In this document: positions 1-8,651 of the stretch, piece after piece
Numbering within the stretch: the first letter of the stretch is position 1
Layout: each line of letters opens with the position of its first letter
Assembly (NCBI RefSeq): GCF_000935125.1
Contig: NZ_JRKI01000005.1
Location: 1-64,000 of the forward strand
Source of the DNA: Streptomyces natalensis ATCC 27448
Lineage (GTDB): Bacteria > Actinomycetota > Actinomycetes > Streptomycetales > Streptomycetaceae
Direction: 5' to 3'
DNA: 64,000 nt
The notes under the pieces: model-generated
What the model was told of the DNA's origin: nothing
What the model saw: only the letters and a program-made list of their open reading frames with translations
Databases searched by the model: none
Translations under genes and position numbers: made by a program

Positions 1-3000
1 GCGGCACGGCGTACGGGTCGCCGGTCTGCATGGCCTCCTGGGGCGCTGCGGGCGGCTCCTCCTCCCCGGTGCGGGCCTCCGGGACCCCGGCCTCCGGGCC
101 CGCGGGCCGTCCGGCGGCCTCCGCGGCGGCCCGCAGGCGGCGCGCCCGGCGGCCGTCGCCGGTGGCCTCCTGGGCGGCGGCCAGCACGGCGGCCTCCTCG
201 GGCAGGTCGTCGTCGATCTCCCGGCGGCGGCCCGGCAGCGCCATCACCACCAGGACGACGGCGAGCAGGCCCTGTGCCCACAGCCAGGCGGTGTGGCCGA
301 GGGGGTTCTCGTAGGTCAGGTCGAGGCGCCCGCCGCCCGCGGGGAGGTGGAAGCCCTGTGCCCAGCCGTCGACGGTCACGGGCGTGAGCGCGGTGCCGTT
401 GAGGGTCGCCTTCCAGCCGGGGTCGGCGGCGTCCGCGAGGCGCAGCACCCGCCCTGCGGAGCCGGCGGGGACCTTGTCGGTGTGTGCCTCGACGGGGCCG
501 GACGGTACGGGGACGGGGGCGGCGGCCTGGCCCGCGGTGGTGCCGTCGGTGGCGCCGCCCGCCACGATGGACAGCCGCGAGACCCGGCGGTCCACGCGCC
601 ACAGGGCGCTGCCGTCCTCCTGGCTGAGGCGGGTCAGGCCCGGGGTGGCGTCCAGGACCCGGCCCATCTGGCGGGGCGCTCCGCTGCGGACCAGGACGTA
701 GCGGACCGCGTAGCCGCCGAGCTGGCTGGTCTGGTCGGCGCCGGAGCCGGCCACCAGGTTGGCGACGATGCCGCCCAGGCGGGTGTCCTCGCCGGCGGTG
801 GCGGCCAGGTCGGCGTCGCCGAGCTGTGCGCCGGAGCCGCGGACCAGGGCGTAGTCGACGTGGCCGGTGCTGCCGTCGAGGACGAGGGTGCGGGCCCGGT
901 CGTCGGTGCCGGACTCCTCGGCGACGAACGCGGGGACCTGCGAGGGGTTGCGCCGCTCCAGTGGCCCGGCCGCGCCGGTGATCATCCAGCTGACGGCGGC
1001 GTAGAGCGGGGCGAGGACGGACGCCACCGCGATCAGGACGGCGACCGGCTGCTTCCAGCCGAAGCCCATGGCGGCCATCCGGGTGCGGATGCCCTCGGCG
1101 CCGATCGCCGCGGCGCACAGCAGGGCCAGGCCGTAGACGAGCATCGCCGGGCCGGTCCAGCCGGAGGCGTTGCCCAGCGCGGCGCACAGCAGCGCGGCGA
1201 GCGCGACCACCCAGGCGGTACGGATCGCCGGCTGCCGCTCGCCGCGCAGCGTCGCCGCGAGCGCGGCCAGCACGATGCCGATGAGCAGCAGTCCGCCGCC
1301 CGCCTTGGGGCCGCCGGGGCTCATGCCGATCAGGTCGAGGGCGGAGGCGGAGCCGGCGCCGTAGCCGAGCCCGACCTCCTGGAAGAAGCGCGTGGGGTCG
1401 GCGAACAGCGACAGCGACCAGGGGGCGAGCACCCCCACCGGGACGACGGCCAGGGCCAGGAAGCGCAGCACGTAACCGGGCAGGATCTCCCGGCTTCCGT
1501 CGATCGCCCGCCGTACGAGCAGCCCGAGGCCGAGCAGCACCGCGACCGGCCAGACGAGCGGGGTGAAGGCCATCGTGAAGGTGACCAGCAGGGTGTACGC
1601 CCAGGTGGCGCGCCAGCTGGGCCGGGTGCCAGGAGTCAGGCGCAGTCCGCTCGCGGCGATGGCGGCGCGGGCCATCAGGGGCAGCAGGATCGCCAGCACG
1701 GCGGTGCCCAGGCGGCCGCCCGCGAGCGCGCCGGTGGCCGCGGGCAGGAAGGCGTACGCGATGGAGGCCCAGGCGCGCAGCAGCCGGGAGGTGACCAGCG
1801 GGCGGGAGGCGAAGTAGGCGGTCAGTCCGGCCAGCGGGACGGAGCAGACCAGGAAGAGGGTGATGGTGAAGCCGGTGCTGCCGAGGAAGAGCGTGGAGAC
1901 CAGGGCGAGGACGGCCAGGTAGGGCGGTGCGGAGCCGGCGTCGCCGGTGCCGACCGCATGCCAGTTGTCGAGATACGCCGACCACAGGCCGGACACGCTG
2001 CCGGGCGCGGGCAGCATCGCGCCGCCGGTGAGCGCGCCGGAGCCGAGCAGCCCGCGGCAAGCGATCAGCGAGACCGCCAGCAGGACGAGGAAGAGGACGG
2101 GTCCGGGCTTGCGGGCGATCCGCTTGAGCCGGGCGAACTGCTCGATCTCCAGGAAGTCGGCGTCGTCGCCGCCGGGTCCGGACTCCACCGCGCCGTGCCG
2201 GCCGGCCGAGGCGACATCGGGTGCGGCGCGGCCGGCGAGGTTGCCCGCGACCTGTTCGACGGTGGCCCGCACGGTCGCGCCGGGCGGCGGGAAGAGCGAC
2301 CGCAGCTCCTTGGCGTCCACCTGGGGGCGGCCTCTGCGTTTGCGTGCGGCGAGGATCTTGCCGGGGCGCAGCAGGGTGCCGAAGAGTCCGGCGAGTTCGT
2401 CCAGCGCCTGGCCGGGGACCTTGCCGACGAGGTAGGCCAGGACCCGCAGGAAGGTGCCCAGGAGCAGCCGCAGCAGGACGTACGGGAGCAGCGCACCGCG
2501 GGTGTTGGTGAGCAGGGTGTAGACGGCGCCGGCCTTGTCGACGCGGTGCGGGTTGGCGACCGAGCGGCCGACGCAGTCGATGGGGCGGCGCTCGCGGGCG
2601 GCGGCCTCGGCGTGCCGCAGGGTCGCGTCCGGGGCGATGAGCACCTGGTGGCCGGCGGCCTGGGCGCGCCAGCACAGGTCGACGTCGTCGCGCATCAGCG
2701 GCAGCCGCCGGTCGAAGCCGCCCAGCTGCTCGTAGACGTCGCGGCGGATGAGCATGCCGGCGCTGGAGACGGACAGTACGGGCCGGATCTGGTCGTGCTG
2801 GCCCTGGTCCTGTTCGCGGCGGTCCAGGCCGGTCCAACGGCGGCCGCTGCGCGCGATGCTGACGCCCGTTTCGAGCAGCTGGCGGCGGTCGTACCAGCTG
2901 CGCAGCTTTGGGCCGACGATGGCGGTGGAGGGGCTGGCGTCGGCGACCCGCAGCAGTTCGGTGAGCGCGTCGGGCGCGGGGGCGCAGTCGTCGTGCAGCA

Positions 3001-3433
3001 GCCACAGCCACTGGACCGGTTCGCCGTGCGGCAGCTCCGGCATGTCGTAGGCCTCGTCGTGCCAGGTGCGGCTGACGGGGTCCCAGCCGCTGGGGCGGCG
3101 CAGATAGGCCAGATCGTCCTGGGTGAGCACGGGAGCCGTGCGGACGGCCTCGTCGACCGCGGTGCCGAAGCCGGAGCGGCGGGCGAGGTGCAGGACGCGT
3201 TCGTCCCCGATGGCCTCGGCGAGCAGCCGGGCGGAGTCGTCCGCGCTGCCGGTGTCGGCGCCGATGACGTTCTGCACCGGGCGCTCCTGGCCGAGCAGCC
3301 CGGCGAGGGCGTCGGGCAGCCAGCGGGCACCGTCGTGGGAGACGATCACGGCGGTGACGACGTGCCGCGGGAACTGAGGGGTGTCAGCTGGGTATGTGGC
3401 GGCCTGGGCCGCCGACTGGCTGTGCACGGACAT
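1..3433 (-). CDS. Large membrane family 2 glycosyltransferase (partial, runs off left edge)
   Basis: The N-terminal ~300 residues form a GT2 (GT-A fold) domain that starts with TAVIVSHDGARWL. They include a DD pair in LLHDDCAP and an acceptor-side LMRDDVDLCWR motif, consistent with a nucleotide-sugar transferase facing the cytoplasm. From about residue 380 there are many hydrophobic segments, followed by a long hydrophilic extracytoplasmic stretch, so this is an integral membrane envelope-polymer enzyme. About 1144 residues are visible and the C-terminus lies outside the window. The ATG at 3433 was chosen because GGAGGG lies 11 nt upstream and the GT2 fold begins soon after it. It lies downstream of whiB on the same strand, separated by 325 bp. 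The sugar donor and acceptor cannot be told from sequence. Confidence 0.85.
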   Translation of the reverse strand, partial: MSVHSQSAAQAATYPADTPQFPRHVVTAVIVSHDGARWLPDALAGLLGQERPVQNVIGADTGSADDSARLLAEAIGDERVLHLARRSGFGTAVDEAVRTAPVLTQDDLAYLRRPSGWDPVSRTWHDEAYDMPELPHGEPVQWLWLLHDDCAPAPDALTELLRVADASPSTAIVGPKLRSWYDRRQLLETGVSIARSGRRWTGLDRREQDQGQHDQIRPVLSVSSAGMLIRRDVYEQLGGFDRRLPLMRDDVDLCWRAQAAGHQVLIAPDATLRHAEAAARERRPIDCVGRSVANPHRVDKAGAVYTLLTNTRGALLPYVLLRLLLGTFLRVLAYLVGKVPGQALDELAGLFGTLLRPGKILAARKRRGRPQVDAKELRSLFPPPGATVRATVEQVAGNLAGRAAPDVASAGRHGAVESGPGGDDADFLEIEQFARLKRIARKPGPVLFLVLLAVSLIACRGLLGSGALTGGAMLPAPGSVSGLWSAYLDNWHAVGTGDAGSAPPYLAVLALVSTLFLGSTGFTITLFLVCSVPLAGLTAYFASRPLVTSRLLRAWASIAYAFLPAATGALAGGRLGTAVLAILLPLMARAAIAASGLRLTPGTRPSWRATWAYTLLVTFTMAFTPLVWPVAVLLGLGLLVRRAIDGSREILPGYVLRFLALAVVPVGVLAPWSLSLFADPTRFFQEVGLGYGAGSASALDLIGMSPGGPKAGGGLLLIGIVLAALAATLRGERQPAIRTAWVVALAALLCAALGNASGWTGPAMLVYGLALLCAAAIGAEGIRTRMAAMGFGWKQPVAVLIAVASVLAPLYAAVSWMITGAAGPLERRNPSQVPAFVAEESGTDDRARTLVLDGSTGHVDYALVRGSGAQLGDADLAATAGEDTRLGGIVANLVAGSGADQTSQLGGYAVRYVLVRSGAPRQMGRVLDATPGLTRLSQEDGSALWRVDRRVSRLSIVAGGATDGTTAGQAAAPVPVPSGPVEAHTDKVPAGSAGRVLRLADAADPGWKATLNGTALTPVTVDGWAQGFHLPAGGGRLDLTYENPLGHTAWLWAQGLLAVVLVVMALPGRRREIDDDLPEEAAVLAAAQEATGDGRRARRLRAAAEAAGRPAGPEAGVPEARTGEEEPPAAPQEAMQTGDPYAVP

Positions 3434-3633
3434 CGAGGTACGGGCCCTCCGGACCCGGGAGTCCGGGGCCCGGGCGAAGTCGCTCAAGGCCCCCGCCCCC
3501 GGCAGACACTGCGACGGACTACGAGGCGACGCGCGGGCCCCGAAGGGCGGCGGCGCATCTCGGACGGTGCTCCACACTAATGGTTCGCGCCGTCGCCCCG
3601 ACCGGGTCCGTGCACGGCAGTACACAGCAGTCC

Positions 3634-3660
3634 GCCTCCGGCCGTCAGGGCACCGGAGGC
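3634..3660 (-). terminator. Stem-loop between whiB and the glycosyltransferase
   Basis: A perfect 8-bp inverted repeat (GCCTCCGG / CCGGAGGC) with an 11-nt loop lies about 100 nt past the whiB stop. It could end whiB transcription; there is no clear T-tract. The rest of the 325-bp gap 3434-3758 shows nothing else I can name. Confidence 0.4.
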
Positions 3661-3758
3661 GGGATGGTCGCTATCGGGGGATATGGGGAGTCGGCGCGGT
3701 ACGGCGGCGGGCCGTACGGGGCCACGCGCCGCGGGCATCGGGGGCTGCCGTGACATCG

Positions 3759-4022
3759 TCAGACGGCGGCCTTCTTGAGCCGGCGCCTCTCGCGCTCGGA
3801 CAGTCCGCCCCAGATTCCGAAGCGTTCGTCGTTGGCAAGCGCGTATTCAAGGCACTCGGAGCGGACCTCACACGCGAGGCAGACCTTCTTGGCCTCGCGG
3901 GTGGAGCCCCCCTTCTCCGGGAAGAAGGATTCGGGGTCGGTCTGGGCGCACAGTGCGCGCTCCTGCCAGCCGAGCTCCTCGTCCGCCTCCTCGACCAGCA
4001 ATTCCTGGAACAGCTCGGTCAT
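3759..4022 (-). CDS. whiB: WhiB sporulation regulator (Fe-S WhiB-like protein)
   Basis: An 87-residue protein with the full WhiB-like signature. Four cysteines (C25, C48, C51, C57) are spaced as Cx22Cx2Cx5C to ligate a [4Fe-4S] cluster. A GIWGG turn follows at 69-73, then a basic C-terminal tail (SERERRRLKKAAV). Length and sequence match, from memory, S. coelicolor WhiB (SCO3034), which with WhiA controls the switch from aerial growth to sporulation septation. The ATG at 4022 is preceded by GAGGGG. A longer reading frame to 4124 is rejected because it would run through the promoter. The gene is monocistronic, with a good housekeeping-type promoter and a BldD-like box upstream. Confidence 0.95.
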   Translation of the reverse strand: MTELFQELLVEEADEELGWQERALCAQTDPESFFPEKGGSTREAKKVCLACEVRSECLEYALANDERFGIWGGLSERERRRLKKAAV

Positions 4023-4094
4023 GTGCGCCCCTCGTCTGTCTTTACGTCCCCGTGATCCAGCCGTGATCGTTTTTGGCTGAACGACACGAGTGAA

Positions 4095-4124
4095 ATTACA
4101 AGTGTGCTGATCCGGGCCAGTCAA
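4095..4124 (-). promoter_or_regulatory. Probable whiB promoter
   Basis: On the minus strand a -35 TTGACT (4124-4119) and a -10 TGTAAT (4100-4095) are separated by 18 bp, a near-consensus vegetative promoter. It lies in an unusually AT-rich stretch about 75 nt ahead of the whiB start, giving a roughly 65-nt leader. Confidence 0.6.
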
Positions 4125-4150
4125 GCCGAGATCTGCTATTGGGCCTCTTA

Positions 4151-4165
4151 TTCACTCTGTGGAAC
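4151..4165. promoter_or_regulatory. Candidate BldD box upstream of whiB
   Basis: TTCACTCTGTGGAAC matches the published BldD consensus (nTnACnC(A/T)GnGTnAn) at 8 of 9 fixed positions; the single miss is G for T in the right half. whiB is a known direct BldD target in S. coelicolor. The site lies just upstream of the -35 element. The rest of the 458-bp gap 4023-4480 holds the whiB promoter and the leader-ORF promoter. Confidence 0.45.
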
Positions 4166-4444
4166 CAAGCGTATGCGGAAAGTGTTCAAATCACCAAAAA
4201 CCAGGACACTTCCCCGGGTGTAATCGCCCGGCTCTTCCTTCTCGTCACGTGAGACGCCATCGGACGGCGTTCGCGTTGCACCCCGCGCGCCGAAGCGGGG
4301 AAGATCACAGACGGATCACAGGACCGCAACGGCGTTTGGAGGCGCGGTTGGTGGGCGACATCTCCGGCCCGGGGGCTGCACAAACCTTTCTCCGGGTCGC
4401 GTAACCGGATGAGGTGAACCATCCGCGCCAAACCCGACATCCGG

Positions 4445-4474
4445 TTGACATTGCGGCGGGAACCCGGTCTCCTT
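4445..4474 (+). promoter_or_regulatory. Candidate promoter for the poly-Cys leader ORF
   Basis: A consensus -35 TTGACA (4445-4450) is followed after 18 bp by a weak -10 (CTCCTT, 4469-4474). Transcription would begin at or within a few nt of the ATG at 4481, so the leader ORF would be leaderless. The -35 is strong, the -10 poor. Confidence 0.45.
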
Positions 4475-4480
4475 GTCCGC

Positions 4481-4582
4481 ATGTCAGTGACTTCCGCGCC
4501 CCGCCCGGCCCGCACCCTCGGGTCGTTCCGCGCTGCGCAGGACCTGTGTCGCTGTCGCTGTTCTTGCTGTTGTAGCCACTGA
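4481..4582 (+). CDS. Cysteine-rich leader peptide, putative attenuator ahead of the cysteine dioxygenase-like gene
   Basis: A 33-codon ORF whose C-terminal end reads DLCRCRCSCCCSH. Six of codons 23-31 are Cys and five of the six are TGT, the codon Streptomyces normally avoids. It has no Shine-Dalgarno sequence but sits right at the predicted start of a TTGACA promoter. It ends 171 nt before a cysteine-dioxygenase-family gene. The stretch after its stop is strongly C-rich and G-poor at first, then mixed. Poly-Cys short ORFs are established cysteine-responsive attenuators in mycobacteria, and translating ribosomes that stall on Cys codons would report Cys-tRNA level. The role here is inferred. 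No similarity to a stable protein is expected. Confidence 0.72.
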   Translation: MSVTSAPRPARTLGSFRAAQDLCRCRCSCCCSH

Positions 4583-4753
4583 GCTCCGGCCCCCTCCCGC
4601 TCGCACCACCCCGCGGCGGCCCCGCCTTCCCCGCGTCCGCGCCGTGCCCCCTACCGGGACAGCTCGCGCCGTGGCGCACGCTCCCCCCAGCCACCGCCGG
4701 GAGCACCTCCGTTCGCGCGACACCCCGTTCTTCCGCCAAGGACCCACCACCCC

Positions 4754-5293
4754 ATGAACAGCGACGTCCAGATCGCCGGCGACCCGCTCGCCATCCCCCA
4801 CCTGCTGCCGCCCGTCCCCGCCCACCCGGCCACCGTCGCCGGCTTCGTGGGCCTGGCCCGCGCCATCGCCGCCGACCGCGACAGCTGGGCCCCCCTCGTC
4901 CGCTACGACGCCACCACCCGCTGGTACCGCCGGCTGCGCATCGGACCGGGTTACGAGGTCTGGCTGCTGAGCTGGGTGCCCGGCCAGGGCAGCGGACGGC
5001 ACGACCACGGGCGCTCGTCGGGCGTGCTGACGGTCCTGGAGGGCGAGTTGACCGAGCACCGGCCCGAGGGGCCGCGCACGCTCTCCCCCGGCGCGCAGCA
5101 GGTCTTCGCTCCGGGCTACGTCCACGAGGTCGTCAACGACGCGCTCACGCCCGCCGTCAGCCTGCACATCTACTTCCCCGGGCTGACCGAGATGCCCATG
5201 CGCCCCCAGTCTCAACTTCGTTCGACCGGGGGGACCCCCATCGCCCAGTGCGCGCCGTCGGCCCAGGAAGCCCAGGAGACCCTGGCCCCCTAG
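4754..5293 (+). CDS. Cysteine dioxygenase-like cupin protein
   Basis: A 179-residue single-domain cupin of the cysteine dioxygenase family. This family uses a three-His iron centre to oxidise thiols such as cysteine to the sulfinate. The HxH pair (H83, H85, in GRHDHGRSSG) and the third histidine (H124, in GYVHEV) are present and correctly spaced, with the intervening GVLTVLEGEL strand. AAGGA lies 12 nt before the ATG. The C-terminal ~25 residues are low-complexity and are encoded across a GGGGGACCCCC palindrome of the kind scattered in Streptomyces, so the tail is probably not functional. The poly-Cys leader upstream fits a role in cysteine breakdown. The exact thiol substrate is not provable from sequence. 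Confidence 0.8.
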   Translation: MNSDVQIAGDPLAIPHLLPPVPAHPATVAGFVGLARAIAADRDSWAPLVRYDATTRWYRRLRIGPGYEVWLLSWVPGQGSGRHDHGRSSGVLTVLEGELTEHRPEGPRTLSPGAQQVFAPGYVHEVVNDALTPAVSLHIYFPGLTEMPMRPQSQLRSTGGTPIAQCAPSAQEAQETLAP

Positions 5294-5371
5294 CCGGCAG
5301 GCCCTGCCAGGCCCACCCGTCGCCCGACCACCGCCCCTCAACGACAGTCTTCGACTGACACACTGTCTGCC

Positions 5372-6328
5372 ATGCGCATTGTGGTTCTGGCCGGCGGTAT
5401 CGGCGGCGCCCGCTTTCTGCGGGGAGTGAAGGCAGCGGTTCCGGACGCGGAGATCACCGTCATCGGGAACACCGGCGACGACATCCATCTGTTCGGGCTC
5501 AAGGTGTGTCCCGACCTCGACACCGTGATGTACACGCTCGGCGGCGGCATCGACGAGGACAAGGGCTGGGGCCGGACCGGCGAGACCTTCCGGGTGAAGG
5601 AGGAGCTGGCCGCCTACGGCGTGGGGCCCGAGTGGTTCGGGCTCGGTGACCGGGACTTCGCCACGCATATCGTCCGTACCCAGATGCTCGGCGCCGGATA
5701 TCCGCTGAGCGCGGTGACCGAGGCGCTGTGCGACCGGTGGCGGCCGGGCGTGCGGCTGATCCCGATGACCGACGACCGGGTCGAGACCCATGTCGCCATC
5801 GAGGAGGACGGCGAACAGCGCGCGGTGCACTTCCAGGAGTACTGGGTGCGGCTGCGCGCCTCGGTGCCCGCGCACGCCGTGGTGCCGGTCGGCGCCGACC
5901 AGGCCAAGCCCGCGCCCGGCGTCCTGGAGGCCATCGCGGACGCCGATGTGGTGCTCTTCCCGCCGTCCAACCCGGTGGTGAGCATCGGCACCATCCTGGC
6001 CGTGCCGGGCATCCGGGAGGCCATCGCGGACGCCGGGGTGCCGGTGGTCGGCCTCTCCCCGATCGTCGGGGACGCGCCCGTACGCGGGATGGCCGACAAG
6101 GTGCTGGCGGCGGTGGGCGTCGAGGCGACGGCCGCCGCGGTGGCGCAGCACTACGGCTCGGGGCTGCTGGACGGCTGGCTGGTGGACACCGTCGACGCGG
6201 GCTCGGTGGCCGGCGTCGAGGCGGCCGGGATCCGCTGCCGGGCGGTGCCGCTGATGATGACGGACGCGGACGCCACGGCCGCGATGGCGCGCGAGGCGCT
6301 GGCGCTGGCCGAGGAGGTACGGGCGTGA
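5372..6328 (+). CDS. fbiA: 2-phospho-L-lactate (phosphoenolpyruvyl) transferase of F420 synthesis, FbiA/CofD
   Basis: This enzyme joins the phospho-lactyl or phosphoenolpyruvyl moiety to Fo, giving (dehydro-)F420-0. The 318-residue protein has the CofD hallmarks: [19 protein letters not shown] at the N-terminus, [21 protein letters not shown] near residues 32-52, and the [13 protein letters not shown] loop at about 200. There is no ribosome site; CACTGT six nt before the ATG could be a -10 element, so the mRNA may be leaderless. The stop overlaps the start of fbiB by 4 nt, so the two F420 genes are translationally coupled. Confidence 0.95.
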   Translation: MRIVVLAGGIGGARFLRGVKAAVPDAEITVIGNTGDDIHLFGLKVCPDLDTVMYTLGGGIDEDKGWGRTGETFRVKEELAAYGVGPEWFGLGDRDFATHIVRTQMLGAGYPLSAVTEALCDRWRPGVRLIPMTDDRVETHVAIEEDGEQRAVHFQEYWVRLRASVPAHAVVPVGADQAKPAPGVLEAIADADVVLFPPSNPVVSIGTILAVPGIREAIADAGVPVVGLSPIVGDAPVRGMADKVLAAVGVEATAAAVAQHYGSGLLDGWLVDTVDAGSVAGVEAAGIRCRAVPLMMTDADATAAMAREALALAEEVRA

Positions 6329-7662
6329 ACGAGCGCCGCGGCATGAACGCCCCGGGCTACCGGGTGTGGGCGGTGCCGGGGATTCCCGAGGTGCGGCCCG
6401 GCGACGACCTCGTCAAGCTGATCGTCGCGGCGGTCGCCGGCTCGGACATGCCCCAACTGGCCGACGGCGACGTCCTGTTGGTGACCTCGAAGATCGTCAG
6501 CAAGGCGGAGGGCCGGGTGGCCGAGGCCGCCGACCGCGAGGCGGCGATCGACCAGGAGACCGTACGGGTGGTGGCTCGCCGCGGCACGCTGCGGATCGTG
6601 CAGAACCGGCAGGGGCTGGTGATGGCCGCGGCCGGCGTCGACGCCTCCAACACCCCCTCGGGCACGGTGCTGCTGCTGCCCGAGGACCCGGACGCCTCGG
6701 CGCGCGCCCTGCGGGAGGGCATCCGTACCGAACTGGGCGTCGACGTCGGCGTCGTCATCAGCGACACCTTCGGGCGGCCCTGGCGCAGCGGCCTCACCGA
6801 CGTCGCCATCGGGGCGGCCGGCATCCGCGTTCTGGACGATCTGCGCGGGGGCACGGACGCGTACGGCAATCCGCTCACCGCCACCGTGGTGGCCACCGCC
6901 GATGAACTGGCCGCCGCCGGCGACCTGGTGAAGGGCAAGGCCGCCGCGCTGCCGGTCGCCGTGGTGCGCGGACTCCCCCATGTCGTCGAGGAGGCGGGAG
7001 ACGGCGAGGGGGCGCGGGCGATGGTCCGTGACGCCGGGGACGACATGTTCCGGCTGGGGACGTCGGAGGCCGTACGGGAGGCGGTGACGCTGCGCCGTAC
7101 GGTGCGGGACTTCACCGACGCCCCGGTGGACGGCGGTGCGGTGCGCCGGGCGGTGGCCGCCGCGCTGACGGCGCCCGCGCCGCATCACACGGCCCCTTGG
7201 CGGTTCGTCCTGCTGGAGTCCGGGGCGGCGCGGAGGCGGCTGCTGGACGCGATGCGGGACGCCTGGATCGCGGATCTGCGCCGCGACGGGTTCTCGGAGG
7301 AGTCCGTCGCCAAGCGGGTGCGGCGGGGCGAGGTGCTGCGCCGGGCGCCGTATCTGGCGGTGCCCTGCATGGTCATGGACGGCTCGCACCGCTATCCCGA
7401 TGCGCGGCGCAGCGCGGCGGAACGGGAGATGTTCGTGGTCGCGCACGGCGCGGGGATCCAGAACTTCCTGGTCGCGCTGGCGGGCGAGCGGCTGGGGTCC
7501 GCCTGGATCTCGTCGACGATGTTCTGCCGGGACGTCGTACGGGAGGTGCTGGGGCTGCCGCAGGAGTGGGAGCCGATGGGGGCCGTGGCGATCGGGCAGC
7601 CGGCCCAGGCTCCCGGGGAGCGCCCGGCGCGGCCCGTGGACGACTTCGTCGTGGTGCGCTGA
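6325..7662 (+). CDS. fbiB: F420:gamma-glutamyl ligase / FMN-binding reductase fusion, FbiB
   Basis: A 445-residue two-domain enzyme. Residues ~1-245 are CofE-like (F420-0:gamma-glutamyl ligase; [14 protein letters not shown] and [12 protein letters not shown] motifs). Residues ~250-445 are a nitroreductase-fold domain ([19 protein letters not shown] and a late [14 protein letters not shown]). In actinobacteria the C-terminal domain reduces dehydro-F420-0 and supports long poly-glutamate tails. The GTG at 6325 was chosen because GGAGGT precedes it and it overlaps the fbiA stop (GTGA); an in-frame ATG at 6343 is the alternative. Full length for the family. Confidence 0.95.
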   Translation: MNERRGMNAPGYRVWAVPGIPEVRPGDDLVKLIVAAVAGSDMPQLADGDVLLVTSKIVSKAEGRVAEAADREAAIDQETVRVVARRGTLRIVQNRQGLVMAAAGVDASNTPSGTVLLLPEDPDASARALREGIRTELGVDVGVVISDTFGRPWRSGLTDVAIGAAGIRVLDDLRGGTDAYGNPLTATVVATADELAAAGDLVKGKAAALPVAVVRGLPHVVEEAGDGEGARAMVRDAGDDMFRLGTSEAVREAVTLRRTVRDFTDAPVDGGAVRRAVAAALTAPAPHHTAPWRFVLLESGAARRRLLDAMRDAWIADLRRDGFSEESVAKRVRRGEVLRRAPYLAVPCMVMDGSHRYPDARRSAAEREMFVVAHGAGIQNFLVALAGERLGSAWISSTMFCRDVVREVLGLPQEWEPMGAVAIGQPAQAPGERPARPVDDFVVVR

Positions 7663-7692
7663 GGGCGCTCAGAGATCCAGGGCGCTCAGAGA
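7662..7692. repeat. Direct repeat of 14 bp between fbiB and the glycosylase gene
   Basis: AGGGCGCTCAGAGA occurs at 7662-7675 and again at 7679-7692, covering the fbiB stop and the 3' end of the convergent gene. It is a short tandem duplication with no visible function. Confidence 0.6.
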
Positions 7693-8591
7693 CGGGCGAT
7701 GTCCCCGACCGGGAAGCGCGGCGCACGCCGCGGCGGCACCACCCCGGACAGCAGGATCAGCCGGGCCGCCCGGTGGCGCTGGCCCTCGTACGGCGCGAGG
7801 AGTTCGAGCATCTGCGCGTCGGTGGTGCCGCGGCGCCCGGTGAGGGCATAGCCGATGATCTTCGGCAGGTGGAGGTCGCCGACCGTGACGGCATCGGGGG
7901 CGCCGAGGGTGCGCTGGAGGGTCTCGGCGGCGGTCCACGGGCCGATGCCGGGCAGGGCCGTCAGGCGGCGGGTGGCGGCGGCGAGGTCCATCCCCGCGGC
8001 CTCCTCCATCCGGCGGGCGACGCGGACCGCGCGCAGGATCGCCGAGGACCGCTTGGCGTCCACGCCCGCCCGGTGCCACTCCCAGGAGGGGATCAGCGCC
8101 CAGGCCCGCGGGTCCGGCATCACCCGCATCCGCTCCCACGGGCCGGGCGCGGGCTCGCCGTGGCGCTGGAGGAGCAGCCGCCAGGCGCGGTATGCCTCGT
8201 CGCTGGTGACCTTCTGCTCCAGGACCGAGGGGATCAGCGACTCCAGGACGAGGCCCGTGCGGGCGAGCCGGACGCCGGGGTGGCGGCGGCGCGCCTCGTG
8301 GACGAGGCGGTGCCGGGCGGTGAACCGGTCCGGTTCGTCGGACGCCCCCAGCAGATCGGGCAGCTGCTCCAGCAGCCAGTCGGCGCCGGGACCCCACGCC
8401 TGGGCCTCGACCGCACCGGCGGCCGGGCGGGCCGCGAGGCGCAGGGTGCCGGGGCCTTCGGGCGTACGGCAGGCGCGCCACACCTCGTCGCCGCGCAGCG
8501 CGAAGGCGGGGTCGCCGGGGCCGCGCCGGAGAACGCACAGGGTGCGGTGCAGGTCGTACGGGCCGGGCGGCACCCAGCTGCGGGCGGGCAT
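7686..8591 (-). CDS. AlkA-like DNA-3-methyladenine glycosylase II (HhH-GPD family)
   Basis: A 301-residue base-excision glycosylase. The helix-hairpin-helix reads LTALPGIGPWTAAE (about 207-220). It is followed by VTVGDLHLPK, whose Asp sits where the catalytic aspartate of AlkA lies. The upstream LIPSVLEQKVT motif is also typical of the family. It removes alkylated bases from DNA. The ATG at 8591 starts the conserved region without extension. It is convergent with fbiB (24 bp apart) and 60 bp downstream of the nucleotidyltransferase on the same strand, so the two may be co-transcribed. No Ada-type regulator is nearby. Confidence 0.85.
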   Translation of the reverse strand: MPARSWVPPGPYDLHRTLCVLRRGPGDPAFALRGDEVWRACRTPEGPGTLRLAARPAAGAVEAQAWGPGADWLLEQLPDLLGASDEPDRFTARHRLVHEARRRHPGVRLARTGLVLESLIPSVLEQKVTSDEAYRAWRLLLQRHGEPAPGPWERMRVMPDPRAWALIPSWEWHRAGVDAKRSSAILRAVRVARRMEEAAGMDLAAATRRLTALPGIGPWTAAETLQRTLGAPDAVTVGDLHLPKIIGYALTGRRGTTDAQMLELLAPYEGQRHRAARLILLSGVVPPRRAPRFPVGDIARL

Positions 8592-8651
8592 GCGGCCAGA
8601 TTAGGCGATGGGGGTGACAACGGGCCGGGCCCCGCCGGCCGGAGCCGGGCC

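Noticed and set aside
293..3580. A 1095-codon open frame on the plus strand opposite the glycosyltransferase
   Set aside because: Composition is Gly/Ala/Arg/Gln-rich with no fold motifs. It is the usual antisense shadow of a GC-rich gene; the minus strand carries clear GT2 motifs.
5228..5293. GGGGGACCCCC palindrome considered as a terminator
   Set aside because: It lies inside the last codons of the cupin gene rather than after its stop. It is more likely one of the dispersed Streptomyces G5/C5 elements that has extended the coding frame.
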